Shown here: positions 1 through 5,340 of the stretch, one piece after another | Layout: each line of letters begins with the position of its first letter | Position numbering within the stretch: the stretch's first letter is position 1 | Assembly (NCBI GenBank): GCA_002435305.1 | Contig: DJMH01000061.1 | Location: forward strand, 11,944 to 17,283 | Length of the DNA: 5,340 bases | Direction: 5' to 3' | Source: Dehalococcoidia bacterium UBA6495 | Lineage (GTDB): Bacteria; Chloroflexota; Dehalococcoidia; Lucifugimonadales; UBA826 | Translations under genes and position numbers: made by a program | The notes under the pieces: model-generated | Told to the model about the DNA's origin: nothing | The model's database searches: none | The model's input: the letters and a program-made list of their open reading frames with translations, nothing else

Positions 1-16
1 AATATCGGCTTTATGC

Positions 17-44
17 TTTAAAACAACCGGGATACAGATATAAT
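17..44 (+). promoter_or_regulatory. Probable sigma-70-type promoter for selD
   Basis: A perfect TATAAT -10 box lies at 39-44. TTTAAA at 17-22 matches four of six bases of the -35 consensus, with a 16-base spacer. Transcription would begin near 51, giving a leader of about 27 bases before the ATG at 78. This is the only good promoter upstream of the three-gene forward run. The surrounding 1-50 stretch has stops in all three forward frames (19-21, 41-43, 48-50), so it may also hold the last codons of an upstream gene, but nothing there can be called. Confidence 0.5.
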
Positions 45-65
45 ACTTAGTAATTTGCACCGGCC

Positions 66-69
66 AGGA
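66..69 (+). promoter_or_regulatory. Shine-Dalgarno site that supports the upstream selD start
   Basis: AGGA at 66-69 sits 8 bases before the ATG at 78. The frame is closed by TAA at 51-53 and no other start codon lies between, so ATG 78 is the only candidate for the full-length frame. This site supports starting selD upstream of the in-frame TGA and not at the TTG at 159. Confidence 0.6.
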
Positions 70-77
70 TACTAAGA

Positions 78-1136
78 ATGCAGCATCAACATGACAAAGT
101 TAGGCTCACAGAACTTGCATCGTGTGCAGGTTGAGCGTCTAAACTAAGTCCAGACGACTTGACTCAGGTTCTGAGTCAGCTGCCAGATATGACCCATCCA
201 AACCTTCTGGTTGGAACAAAGACTAGTGATGATGCTGCAGTTTACAAATTAAGCGAAGATTTGGCTGTCGTTTTAACAGTCGATTTTTTTCCTCCGATTG
301 TGGATGATCCATTTATCTTCGGACAAATAGCAGCTGCTAACTCCCTAAGTGACGTCTATGCAATGGGTGCCAAACCCATTGCAGCGCTAAACGTGGTTGG
401 TTTCCCTTCAGATTTAGACATGTCGATTCTGGGAGAAATCCTTAAAGGTGGGGCCTCAAAAGCACTCGAAGCCGGCATAGTAATAGCTGGAGGACACAGT
501 GTAGTGGATGCTGAACCCAAATATGGGCTTTCAGTAACAGGAATAGTGAAACCTGGCTCACAAACGGCCAATAGCACTTCCAAACCTGGAGATCTTTTGC
601 TGCTAACAAAGCCTATAGGTACTGGGATAATAACTACTGCCGGAAAACAAAAAAAAGTACGCGCTGAGGTTCTCGAAAATGCCGTTACAATTATGGCTGC
701 GCTTAACAAATCCGCCTCCGAGTCCATGATTTCAGTCGGCGTAAATGCCTGCTCTGACGTTACAGGTTTTGGATTGTTGGGACACCTGAGAGAGATGATG
801 GAGGGCAGCAGCCTAGGTGCCCGAATCTATAAGTCCAAGGTACCGGTGATAGAAGGAACAATGGATCTTTTGAAACAAGGGATAGTACCTGGGGGGACAA
901 TGCGGAATCTAGACTCTCTGAAGTCGACGGTGTGTTGGGATAAAGAAATCTCAGAAAACGATAAAATCCTTTTATCTGATGCTCAGACCTCTGGAGGCCT
1001 ATTGATTTCAGTCAATCCAAATAAAGCAGATAAATTACAACAATCGCTGTCTGAAACAGGTACATTAAGTAACCAAATAATCGGGGAAGTTTACACTCTT
1101 TCAGAAACCGGCCCTACAATACACGTCACTGTATAA
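78..1136 (+). CDS. selD: Selenide, water dikinase (selenophosphate synthetase), selenocysteine-containing
   Basis: SelD makes selenophosphate from selenide and ATP in the cytoplasm. Selenophosphate is the selenium donor for Sec-tRNA(Sec) and 2-selenouridine in tRNA. The full frame is 352 residues, the usual family length, provided the TGA at 132-134 is read as selenocysteine. Sec19 and Lys22 sit in a CAGUASK context and correspond to the catalytic Cys17/Lys20 pair of E. coli SelD. Other family marks are the DDAAVY ATP/metal segment (51-56), Asp69 in TVDFF, Asp92 in NSLSDVYAMG, GGHS at 138-141 and DVTGFGLLGH at 227-236. It uses ATG 78, with AGGA 8 bases upstream and a promoter before that. A conventional gene finder would start at TTG 159 and lose the catalytic residue and Lys22. 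argS follows after 30 bases and is probably cotranscribed. Seen: frame, motifs and TGA. Known: Sec/Cys variation at this position in SelD. Inferred: efficient readthrough. Confidence 0.95.
132..134 (+). other. In-frame UGA recoded as selenocysteine (Sec19 of SelD)
   Basis: The TGA falls exactly where SelD proteins carry the catalytic Cys or Sec. The codons before it read RLTELASCAG and those after it ASKLSPDDL, so family-like sequence continues without a break in the same frame on both sides. The enolase gene in this window ends with TGA (3969-3971), so the codon is not globally reassigned. If it were read as stop, the product would be an 18-residue peptide. Confidence 0.92.
136..156 (+). repeat. 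Small hairpin between the Sec codon and the predicted SECIS
   Basis: CGTCT at 136-140 is complementary to AGACG at 152-156, giving a 5-bp stem with an 11-base loop that starts one base after the UGA. It could stack beneath the 159-179 hairpin as a spacer stem or help pause the ribosome. With only five pairs and a large loop it may also be chance. Confidence 0.35.
159..179 (+). promoter_or_regulatory. Predicted bacterial SECIS hairpin in selD mRNA
   Basis: Bases 160-167 pair perfectly with 171-178 (eight Watson-Crick pairs), and U159-G179 adds a wobble. The apical loop is GUU at 168-170. The stem starts 25 bases after the UGA and the loop G is 33 bases after it. As I recall, bacterial SECIS models expect an upper stem-loop a few tens of bases downstream of the UGA with a G among the first loop bases, and this fits. 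SelB would bind here to deliver Sec-tRNA. Unlike E. coli fdhF, I see no bulged U in the stem. The element lies inside codons for LTQVLSQ. Confidence 0.72.
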
Positions 1137-1154
1137 CGAAGATCAAGGTTTAGC

Positions 1155-1158
1155 GGAG
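1155..1158 (+). promoter_or_regulatory. Shine-Dalgarno site for the TTG start of argS
   Basis: GGAG at 1155-1158 lies 8 bases before TTG 1167. The selD stop TAA (1134-1136) is in the same reading frame, and no ATG, GTG or other TTG codon lies in frame between it and 1167. This fixes TTG as the most upstream usable start. Confidence 0.6.
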
Positions 1159-1166
1159 TTGCAACA

Positions 1167-2837
1167 TTGACAACTGTTCCTGAGATTCTCAGTGCTTCGA
1201 TAAAAAAAGCCTTCGAAAAGGCCCAACAGGACAATCTTGTACCTGCCGCTGAAATCGGAGACATCGCCGTTGAAAGACCACAAAACCCAGAGCACGGTGA
1301 CTATGCTTCAAGTCTTCCCCTGAAACTAGCAAAACCATTGAAGAAAAATCCTATAGAAATAGCCACGGTGCTTGCTAAATATCTGAAAAAAGATGGAATT
1401 TTTGAAGATGTAGTGGTGGCCAACCCAGGCTTCCTCAACTTTGTTCTAAGCAGAAAATGGTTGCAAGACCAGGTTGATCAAATGTTGTCTGATCCAGAAA
1501 GTTACGGAGTTACTAATGCTGGTAAAGGCAAAAAGATTCAAGTTGAATATATAAGTGCCAACCCGACTGGGAGATTACACGTAGCACATGCCAGAGGAGC
1601 TGTGATCGGTAGTACGCTTGCCAATGTATTAAAGTCCGCTGGATTCGAAGTTGAACAAGAATACTATCTGAACGATGCTGGAGCTCAAATAGACAAATTC
1701 AATCGGTCACTGGTTGCCAGATATATGCAATCGCTCGGGAATGATGTTGAACTACCGGAAGACTCATATCCTGGTGAAGATGTAATCGCTGTTGCTGAAA
1801 AAATAAGGGATTCAAGTAGTGATAACTATGACACTGATGACCCTGGAGCGTTGTCAGACCTAGGCAAAGCTGGCATTCAACTAATGATAGAGGGCATTAA
1901 GGAGGATATCGAATCACTCCATATCGATTTCGACAATTGGTTCAGTGAAAAAAGTCTTTTTGAAAACGGTCAATTTGAGAAATGCATAGGCTTGCTCAAA
2001 GAGATGGGTTATGTGGGCGATAGAGATGGTGCCACATGGCTACTGAATAGCAATTTAGGGGAAGAAAAAGATAACGTTTTGATACGAAGTAATGGAACCC
2101 CAACTTACTTTTCAACTGACATTGCATACCATTACGACAAATTTATTCAGAGAAAATTCGATACCGTTATTGACGTCTGGGGTGCGGATCATCAGGGCCA
2201 GGTACCAAGGCTCAAATCCGCTATGAAAATGCTCGGCAGCGACCCCGACAATCTGGAGATGATCCTGGTTCAAATGGTCCGATTCAAAAAAGGAGAAACC
2301 ATTGAAAAGCTTTCCAAGCGGGAAGGTAACATCGTTCCACTGATAGAACTAGTAAGTGAAATTGGAGCCGACGCTTGCCGGTTTATGTTTTTATCCCGCT
2401 CTCATGAAACTCAGCTTGATTTTGACCTAGATCTGGCTAAAAAACAGTCTTCTGAAAACCCTGTTTATTACATTCAGTATGGCCATGCCAGAATATGCAG
2501 CATATTGGATCTAGCTGTTGAAAAAAAGATAAATTATTCAAACGGTTCAGTTTATATGCTGAGCCATGAATCTGAAATTCAGCTAATTAATAAAATCTTG
2601 GAGTTGCCTTCAGTAATTGATGCTATTGCAGACACTTATGAAGTACACCACCTCCCACACTACTCTCTGGAACTGGCGACAGCTTTTCATAATTTTTATC
2701 AGAATTGCAGAGTCATTTCAGAAAATGAAGAAGACCTTGGATTGAGTAAGGCCAGGTTGAAATTGTGTGAAGCAACCAAACTGGCGCTCGTCAACTGTCT
2801 AGAATTGATGGGCATGAGCAAACCTGAAAAGATGTAG
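1167..2837 (+). CDS. argS: Arginyl-tRNA synthetase
   Basis: This cytoplasmic class I synthetase charges tRNA(Arg) with arginine using ATP. The 556-residue length is normal. Domains in order are: an N-terminal additional domain with the family signature RPQNPEHGDYASSLPLKLA (about 37-55); the Rossmann catalytic core with the signature sequence HVAH at 138-141 after NPTG; the active-site region around TPTYFSTDIAYH (311-322) and VWGADHQGQVPR (337-348); the KMSKS-type loop KLSKR (381-385); and the DALR anticodon-binding domain from NPVYYIQYGHARICS (431-445) to the C-terminal LVNCLELMGMSKPEKM. The gene is complete and unbroken. The third signature residue is Ala140 where most ArgRS have Gly (HxGH). 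Start is TTG 1167 with GGAG 8 bases upstream. It lies 30 bases after selD and 27 bases before the enolase gene, probably in one operon. Family assignment is secure. Confidence 0.97.
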   Translation: MTTVPEILSASIKKAFEKAQQDNLVPAAEIGDIAVERPQNPEHGDYASSLPLKLAKPLKKNPIEIATVLAKYLKKDGIFEDVVVANPGFLNFVLSRKWLQDQVDQMLSDPESYGVTNAGKGKKIQVEYISANPTGRLHVAHARGAVIGSTLANVLKSAGFEVEQEYYLNDAGAQIDKFNRSLVARYMQSLGNDVELPEDSYPGEDVIAVAEKIRDSSSDNYDTDDPGALSDLGKAGIQLMIEGIKEDIESLHIDFDNWFSEKSLFENGQFEKCIGLLKEMGYVGDRDGATWLLNSNLGEEKDNVLIRSNGTPTYFSTDIAYHYDKFIQRKFDTVIDVWGADHQGQVPRLKSAMKMLGSDPDNLEMILVQMVRFKKGETIEKLSKREGNIVPLIELVSEIGADACRFMFLSRSHETQLDFDLDLAKKQSSENPVYYIQYGHARICSILDLAVEKKINYSNGSVYMLSHESEIQLINKILELPSVIDAIADTYEVHHLPHYSLELATAFHNFYQNCRVISENEEDLGLSKARLKLCEATKLALVNCLELMGMSKPEKM

Positions 2838-2864
2838 ATTCACCAATTTGCTAAAGGGATCTGA

Positions 2865-3971
2865 ATGAAAATAACAGACATAACCACAACTCACCTTCAC
2901 AGCCCGGAAGGAAAAGGGATACAGGACGCAACCATACCGACACCAAAGGAGGGATCAGGAGGAAGAGGGCAAATCTTCGTTCACATCAAGACGGACGAAG
3001 ACATAGAGGGTCTTGGAATGACATACGCCTCCCCAGGGGTAATAGATGTTATCGAAAATTCTCTTAAATCAGAGTTGGTAGGAAAAGACCCGCTGGATAT
3101 AGAACAATTATGGAACGACATGTACTGGAAAGTACGAGGCTATGGTAGGAAGGGAATAGCTTTTTGCGCGATTTCTGCCATCGATATAGGCCTATGGGAC
3201 CTCAAGGGAAAATATGTGAATCTTCCCTTGTATAAATTGCTTGGAGCATATACGGATTCCGTTCCTGTTTATGGGAGTGGTGGTTGGACCAACTTCTCAG
3301 AAAAAGAACTTCTTGAGGAAATGACAAGATATGTGTCCGACGGGATACCAAGGGTCAAAATGAAAGTGGGGAAGGATTTCGGATCATCAGAAAGAGAAGA
3401 TATTGAAAGGGTCGCCGCAGTGAGGAAAACCGTTGGCGATGACGTCAGTATCTACATTGATGCAAACAACGGTTATTACCGAAAACAGGCGATCTATATG
3501 GCCAAGGAATTTGAACAATTCCAGGTCGGCTGGTTTGAGGAACCCTTGATACCAGATGACATAGATGGAATGGCCGAAATATCTAAGGCCACTAGCATTC
3601 CCATAGCTACCGGTGAACACGAATACACTAAATATGGCTTTAGAGACCTTATCAGTCGTGGAGGAGTTGATATTGTTCAGCCCGATATTGGACGGGTTGG
3701 AGGTGTCACAGAGTGGATGAAAGTTGCACATCTAGCACATTCATTTAACCTGCCAGTAGCTCCACACGCACTTCAATTAGCCCATCTCCATGTGGCATGC
3801 GCAACGCCAAATTTGAAAGTCGTTGAATACATGAACGTGTCTCTGGAAGGAGACAAGTTATGGTACGTAGATTTTCCAAAACAGAAGAATGGTTACTGGT
3901 CTCCATTCCATGACAAACCAGGTCTTGGCCTGGAACTCGATCATTATTCGGTAGTCAAGTATCAGATCTGA
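2865..3971 (+). CDS. Enolase-superfamily enzyme, mandelate racemase subgroup (probable acid-sugar dehydratase or racemase)
   Basis: Members abstract the proton alpha to a carboxylate on an Mg2+-bound enolate intermediate. The 368 residues comprise an N-terminal capping domain (about 1-125) and a (beta/alpha)7-beta barrel. All mandelate-racemase catalytic positions are visible: the KxK pair Lys165/Lys167, metal ligands Asp199 (IDAN), Glu225 (WFEEP) and Glu251 (ATGEH), the Asp274-His301 dyad and Glu321. From Asp199 onward each is four higher than my recollection of Pseudomonas mandelate racemase numbering (195, 221, 247, 270, 297, 317), so the barrel has no indels. The third ligand is followed by His (GEHEYT), which recalls L-rhamnonate-dehydratase-like sugar-acid dehydratases and not classical GEN-type racemases. 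The substrate cannot be read from sequence. ATG 2865 is preceded by AAAGGGA (2853-2859), 5 bases away. The stop is TGA. It probably shares the selD-argS transcript. Confidence 0.88.
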   Translation: MKITDITTTHLHSPEGKGIQDATIPTPKEGSGGRGQIFVHIKTDEDIEGLGMTYASPGVIDVIENSLKSELVGKDPLDIEQLWNDMYWKVRGYGRKGIAFCAISAIDIGLWDLKGKYVNLPLYKLLGAYTDSVPVYGSGGWTNFSEKELLEEMTRYVSDGIPRVKMKVGKDFGSSEREDIERVAAVRKTVGDDVSIYIDANNGYYRKQAIYMAKEFEQFQVGWFEEPLIPDDIDGMAEISKATSIPIATGEHEYTKYGFRDLISRGGVDIVQPDIGRVGGVTEWMKVAHLAHSFNLPVAPHALQLAHLHVACATPNLKVVEYMNVSLEGDKLWYVDFPKQKNGYWSPFHDKPGLGLELDHYSVVKYQI

Positions 3972-4010
3972 CCTTGAAACCCATTTTTTCAATAAAAATT
4001 TGGCCGAGGT
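3971..4010. terminator. Weak candidate hairpin in the convergent gap
   Basis: ACCTTG (3971-3976) can pair with CGAGGT (4005-4010). Inside it CCA (3981-3983) can pair with TGG (4001-4003), and five T's (3984-3988) with five A's (3994-3998). The structure is AT-rich, with bulges, and has no U-run after the stem on either strand, so it is not a classic intrinsic terminator. It lies between converging genes, where a bidirectional terminator would be expected. The rest of the 3972-4075 gap shows nothing else I can call. Confidence 0.2.
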
Positions 4011-4075
4011 CTTAAAGCCTGAATAAACATGATGGGTAGCGCCGTCGGAAACTCAACCAACGACTCGAAATGCTG

Positions 4076-4936
4076 TTAGGTTAAAGATCCCTCAGTTTCA
4101 CCCTGACCGCGTGGTCCCCAATAGGGTGCCTCTGAATGTTTGATAAATTCAGCCACAGAAGTATTAAATAACTGTGGCTCTTCTAGGTTAATTGCATGCC
4201 CGGATCTTGGAAACATTATTAGGCCTGCACCAGGTATAGTTTTTTTGATAAAAAGGGATGGTTTAATGCAGGGGTCGTCCTCATCCCCTGTCATCACCAA
4301 GACCGGGATTTTTATGTTTGAAAGTTGGTTTTTTAAATCGAAAATAGGCGGCCTTTTGGTTAAAACTCCGTAGAAGGTATTTGCAGAACCTATGTTGGAA
4401 TGTTCCATGAATTGCTCACAAAAAAGTTGATAACCTTTGGGGTCTTTCAACTGGAGCTGAACCCTATGGGGACCTTTAAGGTAATCTGACATAAAGGTCA
4501 TCCCCTCTGACCTCATACCATCTGAAAACTTTAAAATGCGGTCCCGAAAAAGGCCAGGATCATCTGAACCAGTCCCCGTTCCCGCTATTGATAATGTTTT
4601 GGCCTGTGCCGGGTGTTTGATACCGAAATTTAGGGCAACATTTCCTCCCATTGAAAGACCAACTATATGAGCCTTATCAATTTTCAAAAAATCCATCAGA
4701 CCTTTAAGATCACCAATAGCCAGATCTTGGCTATATGATTCTGGATCTTCAGGTACTGAAGTCGGAGGATAACCTCTAGCACAGTAAGTAAGTACTTGAA
4801 AATTTCTGGAAAAGTAATTTACCTGCAAGTCCCACGATCGGATATCTCCTGCAAATTCGTGGCAAAATATAATCGTGTCACCTGTACCGTGGACTTCGTA
4901 ATAAATATCTATTCCGTTGATTGATGCATGTGGCAT
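4076..4936 (-). CDS. Alpha/beta-fold hydrolase
   Basis: This is a 286-residue single-domain alpha/beta hydrolase with no signal peptide, so probably cytoplasmic. The N-terminal strands (NGIDIYYEVHGTG, 7-19) lead to the oxyanion-hole turn HEFAG (26-30). The nucleophile elbow is GLSMGG with Ser95. The acid is most likely Asp220 in MTGDEDDP, and the catalytic His is His247 in SGHAINLEEP. The cap region lies between about 125 and 205. The closest style is the 3-oxoadipate enol-lactonase/haloalkane dehalogenase/esterase branch, but substrate cannot be assigned. The last 17 or so residues, after EFIKHSEA, extend past the usual end of the fold. ATG 4936 has AAGGAG 6 bases upstream (4943-4948 on the plus strand). 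It converges on the enolase gene and diverges from the gene at 5077, so it is a separate transcription unit. Confidence 0.88.
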   Translation of the reverse strand: MPHASINGIDIYYEVHGTGDTIIFCHEFAGDIRSWDLQVNYFSRNFQVLTYCARGYPPTSVPEDPESYSQDLAIGDLKGLMDFLKIDKAHIVGLSMGGNVALNFGIKHPAQAKTLSIAGTGTGSDDPGLFRDRILKFSDGMRSEGMTFMSDYLKGPHRVQLQLKDPKGYQLFCEQFMEHSNIGSANTFYGVLTKRPPIFDLKNQLSNIKIPVLVMTGDEDDPCIKPSLFIKKTIPGAGLIMFPRSGHAINLEEPQLFNTSVAEFIKHSEAPYWGPRGQGETEGSLT

Positions 4937-4973
4937 AACCCTCTCCTTCAGGAACTCTGTAAAGAATTATTGA

Positions 4974-4982
4974 GTTATAACA
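4974..4982 (-). promoter_or_regulatory. Candidate extended -10 promoter for the hydrolase gene
   Basis: Read on the minus strand, TGT directly precedes TATAAC, an extended -10 pattern (TGn plus a five-of-six match to TATAAT). The transcript would start near 4967, leaving about 30 bases before the ATG at 4936. No convincing -35 is visible, which is usual for extended -10 promoters. Confidence 0.4.
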
Positions 4983-5038
4983 CACCAATCAGAAATAGGC
5001 AGGCGGAGACACAGCTTCTGTATCTTTGCCTATGGAAC

Positions 5039-5044
5039 TATAAT
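5039..5044 (+). promoter_or_regulatory. Candidate -10 box for the small right-hand gene
   Basis: A perfect TATAAT lies 32 bases before TTG 5077, nearly the spacing seen between the selD -10 box and its start (33 bases). A -35 is poor: TTCTGT at 5016-5021 with a 17-base spacer matches only two bases. Together with the minus-strand site it makes the 140-base gap 4937-5076 a divergent promoter region. Confidence 0.4.
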
Positions 5045-5064
5045 GGCTGTGATTATGTGCCTCT

Positions 5065-5068
5065 AGGA
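5065..5068 (+). promoter_or_regulatory. Shine-Dalgarno-like site favouring the TTG 5077 start
   Basis: AGGA at 5065-5068 lies 8 bases before TTG 5077, the same motif and spacing as for selD. The alternative ATG at 5092 has no comparable purine-rich site at proper distance and falls at the edge of a strong hairpin. The frame is closed upstream by TGA at 5050-5052. Confidence 0.45.
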
Positions 5069-5076
5069 TTATAAAT

Positions 5077-5340
5077 TTGAAAGTACGATTAATGTACTGG
5101 AAGGAAATTCCAGTACAGGTGCAAGCAACCAAGGACTCTGAAACCCAATCCTTACCGCTGGATTCGAGATTTCAAGAGGCTGTAGATGCGATTTCTATGA
5201 TGGAAGGAAGTTATGGTTCGGATGAATACCTTGACGCATGGGAATGGGGCGAATATTTTGAAATGCCTGGGGAGTTGGATGATGTCTTGAATTCCGTGGT
5301 AGATCGTTACAACAAAGGAATGCCCCAAAATTTTGTGGCC
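5077..5340 (+). CDS. Small 'virulence factor' family protein, 3' end outside window
   Basis: The frame is open from TTG 5077 to the window edge (88 codons, no stop), so the gene is truncated on the right by the window and not by mutation. The N-terminal KVRLMYWKEIPVQV, the segment DSRFQEAVDAISM (29-41) and GSDEYLDAWEWGEY (47-60) match my memory of the small Pfam family named Virulence_fact (PF13769). Members carry a YW-(K/R)-(D/E)-IP-x-QV start, then RF..A(I/V)D and SD.YL..W motifs. The family name does not imply virulence here, and I know of no established biochemical role. There is no signal peptide or membrane segment in the visible part, which is acidic and Trp/Tyr rich. I prefer TTG 5077 over ATG 5092 because AGGA lies 8 bases upstream and family members have a short beta-strand before YW. 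Start choice is moderate; family is fairly likely. Confidence 0.7.
   Translation, partial: MKVRLMYWKEIPVQVQATKDSETQSLPLDSRFQEAVDAISMMEGSYGSDEYLDAWEWGEYFEMPGELDDVLNSVVDRYNKGMPQNFVA
5093..5117. repeat. Perfect 10-bp inverted repeat with 5-base loop at the 5' end of the small gene
   Basis: Bases 5093-5102 are exactly complementary to 5108-5117, with the loop GGAAA at 5103-5107. In mRNA this would form a stable hairpin starting 13 bases after a TTG 5077 start codon, and it would bury the alternative ATG 5092. It could modulate initiation, be a protein-binding dyad, or be an accident of coding for MYWKEIPVQ. There is no T-run after it, so it is not an intrinsic terminator. Confidence 0.6.

Noticed and set aside
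356..727. Open frame on the minus strand inside selD
   Set aside because: Lies fully within a strongly conserved selD frame, has no family motifs, and is explained as a shadow.
3387..3731. Open frame on the minus strand inside the enolase-family gene
   Set aside because: Covered by the catalytic barrel coding sequence; translation resembles nothing and lacks a sensible start context.
3969..3990. Second recoded UGA at the end of the enolase gene
   Set aside because: The protein already ends at the normal family length after PGLGLELD. A second in-frame TGA follows two codons later and no SECIS-like hairpin with a G-first loop is placed correctly.
4029..4079. 16-codon open frame (starting MMGSAVGN) in the convergent gap
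   Set aside because: Very short, no Shine-Dalgarno site or promoter, and its stop overlaps the end of the hydrolase gene.
4032..4080. Possible tRNA or integration-site remnant (GACTCGAAAT resembles a T-loop)
   Set aside because: No acceptor or anticodon stem can be built; only a 4-bp complement (4044-4047 with 4061-4064) is present.
4140..4373. Open frame on the plus strand inside the hydrolase gene
   Set aside because: Antisense to conserved hydrolase codons including the acid and His motifs; shadow.
2865..4936. Muconate lactonising enzyme plus enol-lactonase pair of the beta-ketoadipate pathway
   Set aside because: The barrel enzyme carries the mandelate-racemase His-Asp dyad and not the cycloisomerase Lys pair, and the two genes are convergent, not co-transcribed.
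5050..5117. TGA 5050-5052 plus the downstream hairpin as another selenocysteine site
   Set aside because: The frame before this TGA has a TAA at 5041-5043, leaving only two codons, so there is no upstream protein to read through from.

Overview
This window comes from a bacterium of moderate GC (low-to-mid 40s percent by eye). It holds three tightly spaced forward genes (selD, argS and an enolase-superfamily enzyme), then a converging alpha/beta hydrolase, then the start of a small forward gene that runs off the right edge. The style of the arginyl-tRNA synthetase and the presence of a mandelate-racemase-type enolase suggest a Chloroflexota lineage, possibly the marine SAR202 group, some of which have expanded enolase families. 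That placement is inference from memory of protein style and no search was run.

The main result is at the left end. The selenide, water dikinase gene appears to begin at a TTG near position 159 only if an in-frame TGA at 132-134 is read as a stop. Read through, the frame opens at ATG 78 and gives a complete 352-residue SelD with selenocysteine (Sec) at residue 19. This is the catalytic Cys/Sec position (E. coli Cys17), followed three residues later by the essential Lys. Twenty-five bases after the TGA lies a near-perfect hairpin with a GUU loop, the form expected of a bacterial SECIS element. The enolase gene here ends in TGA, so UGA is also a normal stop and the recoding is context dependent. 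The cell should therefore make selenoproteins, and SelD would be both a selenoprotein and the supplier of selenophosphate for its own synthesis.

Layout: 1-77 holds a promoter and Shine-Dalgarno sequence for selD; 78-1136 selD; 1167-2837 argS (TTG start); 2865-3971 enolase-superfamily dehydratase or racemase; 3972-4075 a short convergent gap with only a weak hairpin; 4076-4936 (minus) alpha/beta hydrolase; 4937-5076 a divergent promoter region; from 5077 a partial small protein resembling the Pfam 'virulence factor' family, with a perfect 10-bp hairpin just inside its 5' end.

The first three genes are separated by 30 and 27 bases with no visible terminator or new promoter, so they are probably one transcription unit. 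They look like a housekeeping/metabolic mix and not a single pathway. I see no mobile element, CRISPR array, tRNA or rRNA.
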